Assembly: GCA_025353985.1 (NCBI GenBank)
Contig: JANXNT010001113.1
Span: forward strand, 1 to 5,760
Direction: 5' to 3'
DNA: 5,760 nt
DNA from: Limnoglobus sp.
GTDB lineage: Bacteria > Planctomycetota > Planctomycetia > Gemmatales > Gemmataceae
Shown in pieces: positions 1-5,760 of this stretch; position 1 is the stretch's first letter, and every line of letters begins with the position of its first letter. Both the position numbers and the translations under genes were made by a program. The notes beneath the pieces are model-generated. The model worked only from the letters and a program-made list of their open reading frames with translations, was not told the origin of the DNA and ran no database searches.

Positions 1-363
1 CAAGCTCTGCGCAACGGCATCTTCGTCACCGCCGGCGACATCAACGGCGACGGCTTCGCCGACCTCATCGCGGGCGGTGGCCCCGGTGGCGGCCCGAGAG
101 TACTCGTACTCGACGGCAAGAGCCTGCAAACCAATGAATACGTCCCGCTTGGCAACTTCTTCGCCGGGGACACCAACAGCCGCAACGGCGTCCGCGTGAG
201 CGTAAAAAACCTCGACAACGACAACCGCGCCGACGTCATCACCAGTTCCGGCAACAAAGTCACCGGCTACCTCAGCAACGCCATCGCAACTGGAAACAAC
301 CCCGCAAAGCAATTCGAAATCGACATCGAACCCGGATTTACTGGCGGCGTATTTGTGGGGTAA
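1..363 (+). CDS. FG-GAP/VCBS-like repeat protein, C-terminal end (5' partial)
   Basis: Frame 1 is open from the window edge to TAA at 361-363, giving the last 120 residues of a protein that starts upstream. Two FG-GAP/VCBS-like blades are visible. The first has D13-I-N15-G-D17-G-F-A-D21, the DxNxDGxxD pattern of calcium-binding beta-propeller loops, followed by a glycine-rich stretch (GGGPGGGPRV, about residues 25-34) and a VLVLDG strand. The second has a related loop, N70-L-D72-N-D74-N-R-A-D78, then VITSSGNKVTGYL. Such repeats are common in very large secreted or surface proteins of planctomycetes, where they are thought to serve adhesion or calcium-stabilised scaffolding. The protein ends in GGVFVG, with no C-terminal sorting motif or membrane anchor visible. 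The base composition is GC-rich (43 of 60 bases in 61-120). Domain type is fairly certain; the exact role and full length cannot be seen here. Confidence 0.85.
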   Translation, partial: QALRNGIFVTAGDINGDGFADLIAGGGPGGGPRVLVLDGKSLQTNEYVPLGNFFAGDTNSRNGVRVSVKNLDNDNRADVITSSGNKVTGYLSNAIATGNNPAKQFEIDIEPGFTGGVFVG

Positions 364-407
364 ACTGGAATTTGACAACTCCGATCCTATCTGTTTTTAA
401 CTGGAAT
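363..407 (+). repeat. direct repeat AACTGGAAT, two copies around the candidate promoter
   Basis: The 9-mer AACTGGAAT occurs at 363-371 and again at 399-407, 36 bp apart start to start. The copies flank the candidate -35/-10 region: the first abuts TTGACA and the second overlaps the -10 box and predicted start point. A shorter relative, AACTGGAAA, lies at 288-296 inside the upstream gene. The position would suit an operator for autoregulation, but no palindromic structure supports this and chance is possible. Confidence 0.3.
372..401 (+). promoter_or_regulatory. candidate sigma70-type promoter for the MNT/HEPN pair
   Basis: A perfect TTGACA (372-377) is followed after 18 bp by TTTAAC (396-401), a 4-of-6 match to TATAAT. 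Transcription would start near 408, leaving a leader of about 30 nt before the ATG at 437. It lies in the only gap between the upstream repeat protein and the pair, as expected for independent expression. Planctomycete promoters are poorly defined, so this is a pattern match only. Confidence 0.4.
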
Positions 408-436
408 CATCCCGCTTCGTGCGGTAGGTTATTATT

Positions 437-799
437 ATGTCTGTCAAATCTATGAAAGCCGTTGCAGTCTCTACAAGCGTCAAGGTTTCGATGCGGACGA
501 TTCGATTGTATGCGCGTCAGATTGCCAAGCAGTTTCAACCCGAAAAAATCATCCTCTTTGGCTCGTATGCCTATGGGACGCCGCACGAAGAGAGCGACGT
601 GGACTTGCTGATTGTCATTCCGTGCCGAAACTCAGGCGACATGGCTTTTAAAATCCGGTGCACGATCGAACCCCCATTCGCGGCACATATCGTCGTACGA
701 ACACCATACGCGATGGAGTGGCGGTTACGCGAAGGCGACTCCTTTCTCAAAGAGATTATTAGCAAGGGGAAAGTGATCTATGAACCGTCTGACTCGTGA
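437..799 (+). CDS. MNT-fold nucleotidyltransferase, probable antitoxin of an MNT/HEPN pair
   Basis: This 120-residue protein has the minimal nucleotidyltransferase (pol-beta type, NTP_transf_2) fold. The signature is clear: a strand KIILFGSYAYG with G42-S43, then S53-D54-V-D56-L, the metal-binding DxD. The C-terminal part (RLREGDSFLKEIISKGKVIYE, residues 96-116) is typical of small MNT proteins paired with HEPN proteins. In characterised pairs the MNT antitoxin modifies its HEPN toxin with AMP. The third carboxylate expected at the start of the IVVRTP strand is replaced by H84 (codon CAT at 686-688), so catalytic activity is uncertain. The start at 437 has only a weak AGG about 10 nt upstream; M19 (491) is an alternative that keeps the whole fold. 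It overlaps the HEPN gene by 20 nt. The region is relatively AT-rich (30 of 60 bases GC in 481-540). Family assignment is firm; antitoxin role is inferred from context. Confidence 0.88.
   Translation: MSVKSMKAVAVSTSVKVSMRTIRLYARQIAKQFQPEKIILFGSYAYGTPHEESDVDLLIVIPCRNSGDMAFKIRCTIEPPFAAHIVVRTPYAMEWRLREGDSFLKEIISKGKVIYEPSDS
764..770 (+). promoter_or_regulatory. ribosome binding site of the HEPN gene
   Basis: AAGGGGA at 764-770 lies 9 nt before the ATG at 780, inside the end of the MNT reading frame. It is a good Shine-Dalgarno match and fixes the HEPN start, which therefore overlaps the MNT gene. Confidence 0.6.
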
Positions 800-1184
800 A
801 TGGGTCAGAAAAGCCGAAGCCGATTACTCCGGCGCGAGTCAGCTACAAAACAGCCCTCAACCCGTCCACGATCTCGTTTGTTTTCATTGCCAGCAATTGG
901 TTGAGAAATACATGAAGGCACTTTTGGAAGAGTCCGGAACCGGAGTTCCGCGAACGCACGATCTCGACCGGTTGCTATTGTTGCTACAATCCGCTTTTCC
1001 ATCGTTATCCAAGCTGAAGCGTGGACTGCTGTTTTTATCGCGACACGCCGTCGATACTCGTTACCCAGGCGAAAACGCCACGCGACGTCAAGCCGTAACG
1101 GCACTCCGTTGGGCAGAACTCGTGCGTTTGGAGTGTCGCGGTTTACTCAAAATCAAACCAAGTAGACGTCGAGATCTAATGTGA
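780..1184 (+). CDS. HEPN-domain protein, probable toxin of an MNT/HEPN pair
   Basis: This 134-residue all-helical protein belongs to the HEPN family (PF05168/COG2250 type). Landmarks in order: an N-terminal helix with W8-V-R-K-A-E-A-D15; the family core CFHCQQLVEKYMKALL (residues 34-49); R58-T-H60-D-L ahead of the third helix; and a closing segment with AVDTRYPGE (90-98) and a last helix rich in A, L and E. Length is normal. HEPN proteins act as RNases or RNA-binding effectors and, when linked to MNT genes, as toxins held in check by the MNT partner. I see no canonical RX4-6H RNase motif; the nearest is R81 to H89, with seven residues between. RNase activity should therefore not be assumed. 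It is translationally coupled to the MNT gene by a 20-nt overlap and has the same AT-leaning composition (28 of 60 GC in 961-1020). The C-terminus is basic (RRRD). Confidence 0.87.
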   Translation: MNRLTREWVRKAEADYSGASQLQNSPQPVHDLVCFHCQQLVEKYMKALLEESGTGVPRTHDLDRLLLLLQSAFPSLSKLKRGLLFLSRHAVDTRYPGENATRRQAVTALRWAELVRLECRGLLKIKPSRRRDLM

Positions 1185-1194
1185 ATTCATCGCC

Positions 1195-4100
1195 CTACGA
1201 ACGGGTTGCCAGCATTGTGGCGGGTGGGGCTTTTGCGGTGGGGTGGCCGTTTTGCAGGGCTTGTCGCACGGCGGCGAGGAGGTCGTTTGGGCGATAGGGC
1301 TTCGAGAGAATACCCATCGCGCCGTCGATTTCGGAGAGGTCGTCGACGGTGTAACCGCTGGAGAAGATGACGCGGGCGTTCGGGTCGACGGTTGTGATTC
1401 GCTGAAAGGCATCGCGGCCGGACATTCGCGGCATTGTCATGTCGAGGATGATCAGATCGATTCGGCTGCGTTCGCGCGAGTATAAATCGACGGCATCGGC
1501 CCCATCGACCGCTTCGAGAACTTCGTAGCCTTTCTGTTCGAGAATCGTTCGGCCCAACAGGCGAATCATCGATTCATCATCGACGAGCAGAATCGTGCGG
1601 GGTTGTGCGCCGTCTAAATTGTGCCTATCCGATGTCGATACGGGCGGTGGGGTTTGTTCGATTCCCGGCAAGCGGGTGGGGCCACTGGCGATCATTTCGG
1701 CTTCCTGTGGGGCCACCGGCAAGTACAAATCGAACTGTGTGCCTAGGCCGATCGTCGATTCGAATGTCACCCAACCGCGATGCTGTTTCAAGATCCCTTG
1801 CACCATCGACAAGCCGAGGCCAGTGCCGCGCCCCACGCCTTTGGTGGTGAAGAATGGCTCATACATGCGGCGTTTGACATCGTCGGAGATGCCCGTTCCC
1901 GTATCGGATACTGTGAGGCAGACGTACTCACCAGGCTTGGCATCGGGGTGATGTGGATAGTCGGCATTGATGGTGACTTTCCGCGCATCGAGCGTCAGTC
2001 GGCCACCATCGGGCATCGCGTCGCGGGCATTCAGGCAAAGGTTGAACAATGCCTGATTCATCAGCGTGGCATCGACGGAGATCGTGGCTTCGGTTTGCGC
2101 GTACATGTGAATTTCGATCCGCGGATCAAGCGTTCGCCGCAGGATATCGACGACTTCCTCGATCAGCGCGCTGGGGCGGACCCGTGCGGAAATCAACTGA
2201 TTGCGTCGAGCGTAACCGAGCAGTTTTTGCGTCAGGTCGGCGGCACGGCTCGCGGCGACTTCCACCGTGTGCAACAGCGCCCGTGCGGGATCGCCATCTT
2301 GCAAATGAACGAGCGCGAGATTGCCTAACACAGCGGTCAGTAGGTTGTTGAAGTCGTGCGCGACGCCGCCCGCCAACTGGCCGAGCGCTTCCATCTTTTG
2401 AGCTTGTCGTAACTGCTCTTCGAGTGCCAGTCGTGCGGTGACATCGACGGTCACTCCGAGGCCGTATTGGTATTCGCCCGTCGGGCTGTAGATCGCGGTA
2501 AACGAAAGTTCCGTCCAGATGGTGGCACCATCGGGGCGAATGTATCGCTTGCGAATTTGGTAACGGTCGATCGTGCGGTTACGTATTTTCGCAATGAACT
2601 CTTGCTGCGTCGCCCAGTCGTCGGGGTGCGTGAACGTGGCCGCCGTCAGGCCGATGACTTCGTCCATCGTACGGCCGATGAGTTTGGCGAACGCAGGATT
2701 GCAAGAGGTAAACTCCCCGTGAGGTCCGGTGATCGAGACACCGGCGGAGGTCGTCTCAAAGATACCCCGGAAGAGTTCCTCGCTGCGGCGGACGGCTTCT
2801 TCGGTTTTCTTTTGGTCGGTAATGTCGCGTTGAATCATGACGAAGTGTGTACAGCATCCATTGCCCCCCCAGACGGGTACGAGACTGAGGCTCACCCAGA
2901 TCTCTTCGCCGGACTTCGAGTAATTGAGCACTTCGCCGCGAAAGGTGCCGCATTCGTCGAGCGCCGAACGGACCGAATCGAGGGTAGTTGCGTCGGTCTT
3001 CGGACCGCGCAGAAAATGCAACGAACGACCCACCACTTCATCGGCGGTGTAACCGGTAATCTGCGTGAACGCCATGTTGACGTAGCGAACGGGCCGTCCG
3101 CGATTTGGGCAGGCATCGGCATCGAGAATCACGACGGCATCGCGGGCGTTGACGACCGCCGATTCGAGCAGCCGCAGCCGATCTTCCTGGTCGAGCGCGC
3201 GACGTTCGGCGTGCCGCATCGACGACAGATCTTGCATGACGAGCACGCCACCCATCGTCGTGCCATCGACGCCGCGAAGCGGTGCGGCACTCACGCCCGT
3301 TTCGACCCAATCGCCGCCGAATTTACTTACGCGCAAGTCGATATTCAGCGTGGTGGTGTTGGCCGTCATGGCCCGAACGAGCGGGAAGTCCGCATACTCG
3401 ACCGTCTCGCCTTCGGAGTTCTGCACGGCCCAGCCATCGAACTCCGTCAAGTGATCGATTTCGTGCGCGTCGGGCAGTCCGAGAATCTCGTTGAATCGCG
3501 TGTTGCGTGCAACAACGGCCGCATTACTATCGACGAGCAGGATCCCAACGGGTAACTGGGCGATCACCCCTTCGAGCCACGCGCGTTTCTCGGCGAGTTC
3601 GCGGGCGAGTTTGGCGAAACCATCGCGTTGAATTTCCAGTTCGGAAGCCTGATCGGCAATTTCGAGCGATTGCAGCGCGAGACGAGCGTTGACGTCGCTG
3701 AGGCGTTTGGCGTGTCGGTGGGCATCGAGTGCATAGCCATCGCGTTCTTCTTCGCGAATGCGATATTCGCGAGCCGCCGCCGCAACGATTAAGTGGCAAA
3801 CGACAACGATTCCCATCCCAACGATCCAGAGCCATTGCACAAAGGGAGCCGCACTGAGCGGCAAGAGCGGATCGATCGTTCCACGCAGAAAGCAACCGAT
3901 GGAAATGATGGTGCCGACGATGCAGAGCAGAGTGGCGGTACCCCGCGTGTGAAAGCGAAACGCGACCCAATTGCCAACCACCAGCATTATCGCCAGGATG
4001 GGTACCGGCAGCGATAGCGATTTCGGATCAACGCCGCAAAACCACTTCCAGCTAATCGCCATGACAAGTAGATAAAGCACGATTGCTTCGAGCGAACGCC

Positions 4101-4653
4101 ACCGCGAAATCGGCGTGATGCATTCGCTACGAAACCAGAGCACAACCATCGGCGCGAGTAACACGTTCCCGAGCCAGCCGATGGCCATCGTGCCCACGCA
4201 GGCTTCGACCAAATCGCCACCGAGTACGGAGGTACACAACGCCGCAACAAGGCCGCGAACTGACGATGCAATCGCGCACAATAACGCGAGCTTTGCCACG
4301 TCGCGCGGTCGGTTAATATCGGGAGTAATCGGTAAGCCACGACGGATGCAGAACGACGCGACGGCGACTTCGACGAGCGAAATCACCACAGCCAGGATCG
4401 CAGCCATTCCGGTGAGATGGAGTGCAAAGATCGCAACGGCAATTGTGCCGATGGCAACGGGTATCGCGGCGCGTCGGCCGAATGCCAAGCCGACTGCGAA
4501 CGGTACGCCGAACGCCGAATACAACAGCCACGTCGGCCCGAGCGTAATTGGTAAGCTGGCTTGGAACAGGATCGCCAGGCTGGTCACCAGCGCAACGGCA
4601 ATCGCTTCGCCTACGCGAGAGCAAATTTGCGAAAAATGCTTGGGCAACATCAT
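1195..4653 (-). CDS. membrane-bound hybrid sensor histidine kinase (MASE1-PAS3-HisKA-HATPase-REC)
   Basis: A 1152-residue orphan hybrid kinase. Numbering is from the ATG at 4653. Residues about 14-293 hold eight to ten hydrophobic segments resembling the MASE1 integral-membrane sensor. A charged, coiled-coil-like linker (about 296-360) leads to three PAS domains (about 360-478, 492-615 and 621-742). The second is LOV-like but lacks the photoactive cysteine. The HisKA H-box is GGVAHDFNN with phospho-acceptor H766. The ATPase domain shows the N-box (NLCLNARDA, N875), the G1 box D917-T-G-T-G and the G2 box GRGTGLGLS near 941-949. After a Pro-rich linker comes a receiver (about 1020-1133) with acidic D1025-D1026, phospho-acceptor D1071 in IILDMTMP, S1099 and K1118 in LSKPY. 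All catalytic residues for autophosphorylation and intramolecular phosphotransfer are present. The ligand is unknown, and no partner regulator or Hpt protein is in the window. An in-frame TTG at 4668 would add five residues, but the only SD-like GGGA lies 6 nt before the ATG at 4653. The stop is 10 bp from the convergent HEPN gene. Confidence 0.93.
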   Translation of the reverse strand: MMLPKHFSQICSRVGEAIAVALVTSLAILFQASLPITLGPTWLLYSAFGVPFAVGLAFGRRAAIPVAIGTIAVAIFALHLTGMAAILAVVISLVEVAVASFCIRRGLPITPDINRPRDVAKLALLCAIASSVRGLVAALCTSVLGGDLVEACVGTMAIGWLGNVLLAPMVVLWFRSECITPISRWRSLEAIVLYLLVMAISWKWFCGVDPKSLSLPVPILAIMLVVGNWVAFRFHTRGTATLLCIVGTIISIGCFLRGTIDPLLPLSAAPFVQWLWIVGMGIVVVCHLIVAAAAREYRIREEERDGYALDAHRHAKRLSDVNARLALQSLEIADQASELEIQRDGFAKLARELAEKRAWLEGVIAQLPVGILLVDSNAAVVARNTRFNEILGLPDAHEIDHLTEFDGWAVQNSEGETVEYADFPLVRAMTANTTTLNIDLRVSKFGGDWVETGVSAAPLRGVDGTTMGGVLVMQDLSSMRHAERRALDQEDRLRLLESAVVNARDAVVILDADACPNRGRPVRYVNMAFTQITGYTADEVVGRSLHFLRGPKTDATTLDSVRSALDECGTFRGEVLNYSKSGEEIWVSLSLVPVWGGNGCCTHFVMIQRDITDQKKTEEAVRRSEELFRGIFETTSAGVSITGPHGEFTSCNPAFAKLIGRTMDEVIGLTAATFTHPDDWATQQEFIAKIRNRTIDRYQIRKRYIRPDGATIWTELSFTAIYSPTGEYQYGLGVTVDVTARLALEEQLRQAQKMEALGQLAGGVAHDFNNLLTAVLGNLALVHLQDGDPARALLHTVEVAASRAADLTQKLLGYARRNQLISARVRPSALIEEVVDILRRTLDPRIEIHMYAQTEATISVDATLMNQALFNLCLNARDAMPDGGRLTLDARKVTINADYPHHPDAKPGEYVCLTVSDTGTGISDDVKRRMYEPFFTTKGVGRGTGLGLSMVQGILKQHRGWVTFESTIGLGTQFDLYLPVAPQEAEMIASGPTRLPGIEQTPPPVSTSDRHNLDGAQPRTILLVDDESMIRLLGRTILEQKGYEVLEAVDGADAVDLYSRERSRIDLIILDMTMPRMSGRDAFQRITTVDPNARVIFSSGYTVDDLSEIDGAMGILSKPYRPNDLLAAVRQALQNGHPTAKAPPATMLATRS

Positions 4654-4659
4654 GTACAG

Positions 4660-4665
4660 TCCCAA
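4660..4665 (-). promoter_or_regulatory. weak Shine-Dalgarno deciding the kinase start
   Basis: On the minus strand TTGGGA sits 6 nt upstream of the ATG at 4653 (the GGGA core is at 4660-4663). The competing TTG at 4668 overlaps this site and has no purine-rich sequence before it, so the ATG is preferred. The match is only four bases long. Confidence 0.35.
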
Positions 4666-4721
4666 CAAACGCGAATAGACGGCGGGTATTTTCTTCGCGA
4701 AACCGAATGCGTTTGTGACGA

Positions 4722-4751
4722 ACTATAGAACTCAACTGGCACGAGTGTCGG
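4722..4751 (-). promoter_or_regulatory. candidate promoter for the kinase gene
   Basis: On the minus strand CCGACA (4751-4746) is followed after 18 bp by TATAGT (4727-4722), a 5-of-6 match to TATAAT. Transcription would start near 4715, about 60 nt before the ATG. It lies in the divergent region shared with the UbiD-family gene. The -35 match is partial, and no comparably good promoter for the plus-strand gene was found. Confidence 0.3.
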
Positions 4752-4881
4752 AAAATACGTCGGATTGCTGCGAGTTTTCGTATCGTGTCGCAAAACTTCT
4801 GCCGAACCGCAATTCGTTGCGTTACGAGCCGAAAAATCGGTTTTGACGGTAACATCCATCGCAACTTCACGAAGAGGAATC

Positions 4882-5760
4882 ATGGGCTATCGCAATCTCG
4901 CTGCTGCCGTTGCCGACCTCGAACGCACGAGGCAACTCGTTCGCGTCGATTGTGAGATCGATCCGCACCTCGAAGCGGCGGAGATTCAGCGCAGGCTCTA
5001 CGCCGTCGGCGGCCCTGCCCTGCTGATGACCCGCGTGAAGGGGACGCCGTTCCCGATGTTGGCGAACCTGTACGGCACCATGGCCCGCACGGAGTTTCTG
5101 TTTCGCGATGCGATCCCGCTCGTTCGCAAATTGGTCGAACTAAAATCGGACCCGGATAAAGCCCGCGCGAAACCGTGGCGATACTGGAATGTCCCGTTGG
5201 CACTCTGGAGGGCACGCCCCCACCTCGCGCGTTCCGGGCCGATTTTGAAACATGAAACGACACTGACGCAATTACCGCAACTGAAATGCTGGCCGAACGA
5301 TGGCGGGCCATTCGTAACGCTGCCGCTGGTTTACACGGAACATCCGGAGCGGCCGGGCTGGGCGAAGTCGAACCTCGGCATGTATCGCGTGCAGCTCGGT
5401 GGGAACGAATTTATTCCGGATCGCGAAGTCGGGCTGCATTATCAAATTCACCGCGGTATCGGCGTGCATCATGCGGCGGCGGGGAAAAAGGGCGAGCGAC
5501 TTCGCGTGAATGTCATCGTCGGAGGCCCGCCGGCGCTGACGGTGTCGGCGGTGATGCCGTTGCCCGAAGGGCTGCCCGAACTCGCGTTTGCGGGGGTGCT
5601 CGGCGGGCGGCGCATGTCGCTCGTGCTATCGAAAACCGGGCTGGCAATGCCCGCAGAAGCCGACTTCGTCATCTCCGGTTTTATCGACCCAACGCGAACG
5701 AAACCCGAAGGACCGTTCGGCGATCACCTCGGTTACTATAGCTTGAAACACGACTTCCCT
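4882..5760 (+). CDS. UbiD-family prenyl-FMN-dependent decarboxylase (3' partial)
   Basis: The frame is open from ATG 4882 to the window edge: 293 residues, roughly 60% of the usual 480-500. It aligns by eye with E. coli UbiD throughout: an N-terminal DLERTRQLVRV segment, GGPALLMTRVKG, PMLANLYGT, the core SNLGMYR, HRG, the LPELAFAG segment, and EGPFGDHLGYYS. The expected metal/prenyl-FMN ligands N164, H190 and E233 are present, as are the catalytic triad positions R169, E276 and D281. Such enzymes are cytosolic (de)carboxylases of unsaturated or aromatic acids and need the prenylated flavin made by UbiX, which is not seen here. The substrate cannot be told: ubiquinone- or menaquinone-pathway and other aromatic-acid roles are possible, so no symbol is given. 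The N164-H190 spacing is about five residues longer than in E. coli UbiD. The segment is GC-rich (39 of 60 in 5041-5100). Start choice rests on AGAGGA just upstream and on the family N-terminus matching. Confidence 0.92.
   Translation, partial: MGYRNLAAAVADLERTRQLVRVDCEIDPHLEAAEIQRRLYAVGGPALLMTRVKGTPFPMLANLYGTMARTEFLFRDAIPLVRKLVELKSDPDKARAKPWRYWNVPLALWRARPHLARSGPILKHETTLTQLPQLKCWPNDGGPFVTLPLVYTEHPERPGWAKSNLGMYRVQLGGNEFIPDREVGLHYQIHRGIGVHHAAAGKKGERLRVNVIVGGPPALTVSAVMPLPEGLPELAFAGVLGGRRMSLVLSKTGLAMPAEADFVISGFIDPTRTKPEGPFGDHLGYYSLKHDFP

Larger units (their letters stand above)
4654..4881. other. divergent intergenic region between kinase and UbiD-family gene
   Basis: These 228 bp separate the two divergent starts and must hold the promoters of both genes. 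Visible in them are the candidate kinase promoter on the minus strand, a TTGACG hexamer at 4843-4848 without a matching -10 box, and a small perfect inverted repeat, CCGA-AAAA-TCGG (4829-4840), too short to call an operator. A purine-rich AGAGGA (4873-4878) precedes the ATG at 4882 and serves as its ribosome binding site at short spacing. No convincing small ORF or RNA was seen. Confidence 0.5.

Noticed and set aside
412..424. Small hairpin CCGC-TTCGT-GCGG before the MNT start
   Set aside because: The stem is only 4 bp and no T-run follows, so it is neither a terminator nor a recognisable riboswitch.
1176..1194. Cluster of palindromic hexamers including GAATTC near the HEPN/kinase junction
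   Set aside because: These are ordinary short palindromes without a stable stem or repeat structure; no attachment site or terminator can be supported.
1780..2328. A 182-codon plus-strand open frame antisense to the HisKA/ATPase region
   Set aside because: It is a shadow of the highly conserved catalytic core on the minus strand and shows no domain or ribosome binding site.
2467..3555. A 362-codon plus-strand open frame antisense to the kinase
   Set aside because: It lies wholly within the kinase gene, whose PAS and linker domains are well conserved on the other strand. The antisense translation is rich in Arg, Gly and His with no recognisable domain, as expected from codon bias in high-GC DNA.
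4787..4847. Imperfect inverted repeat (GTCGCAAAAC / GTTTTGAC) and the CCGA-AAAA-TCGG hairpin upstream of the UbiD-family gene
   Set aside because: The arms are short and imperfect, and such matches are expected by chance in a 228-bp region.
4880..5311. A 143-codon minus-strand open frame opposite the UbiD-family gene
   Set aside because: Its translation is low-complexity Arg/Ser-rich, and the opposite strand encodes a clear UbiD match throughout.

Overview
The window looks like chromosomal DNA from a high-GC planctomycete, most likely of the Gemmata/Zavarzinella type. This is inferred from three things: the FG-GAP-like repeat protein with its glycine-rich blades, a large MASE1/multi-PAS hybrid sensor kinase, and weak Shine-Dalgarno signals at two of the four visible starts. 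No rRNA, tRNA or taxonomic marker gene is present, so the assignment is tentative. I found no CRISPR array, insertion sequence, tRNA or rRNA.

Layout, left to right. Bases 1-363 are the C-terminal end of a plus-strand calcium-binding-type repeat protein, probably secreted or surface-exposed. A 73-bp gap follows, with a good candidate promoter. Next is a two-gene plus-strand module (437-1184): a small MNT-fold nucleotidyltransferase followed, with a 20-nt overlap, by a HEPN-domain protein. This is the arrangement of MNT/HEPN toxin-antitoxin pairs. The pair is more AT-rich than the genes around it. Only 10 bp after its end lies the stop codon of a large minus-strand gene (4653 down to 1195), a membrane-bound hybrid histidine kinase: MASE1 sensor, coiled coil, three PAS domains, HisKA, HATPase and a C-terminal receiver. 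A 228-bp divergent intergenic region then leads to a plus-strand UbiD-family decarboxylase (4882 to the window edge), of which about the first 293 residues are visible.

How the genes work together. The MNT and HEPN proteins almost certainly act as one unit, the MNT protein as antitoxin and the HEPN protein as toxin or effector, though both carry substitutions in or lack expected catalytic signatures. The kinase is an orphan in this window: its receiver is fused to it and no separate output regulator is visible. The UbiD-family enzyme faces away from the kinase; the shared intergenic space is the only visible link. No clearly novel multi-gene system stands out. The most interesting items are the divergent MNT/HEPN pair, the LOV-like PAS domain without the flavin-binding cysteine, and an insertion near the UbiD active site.
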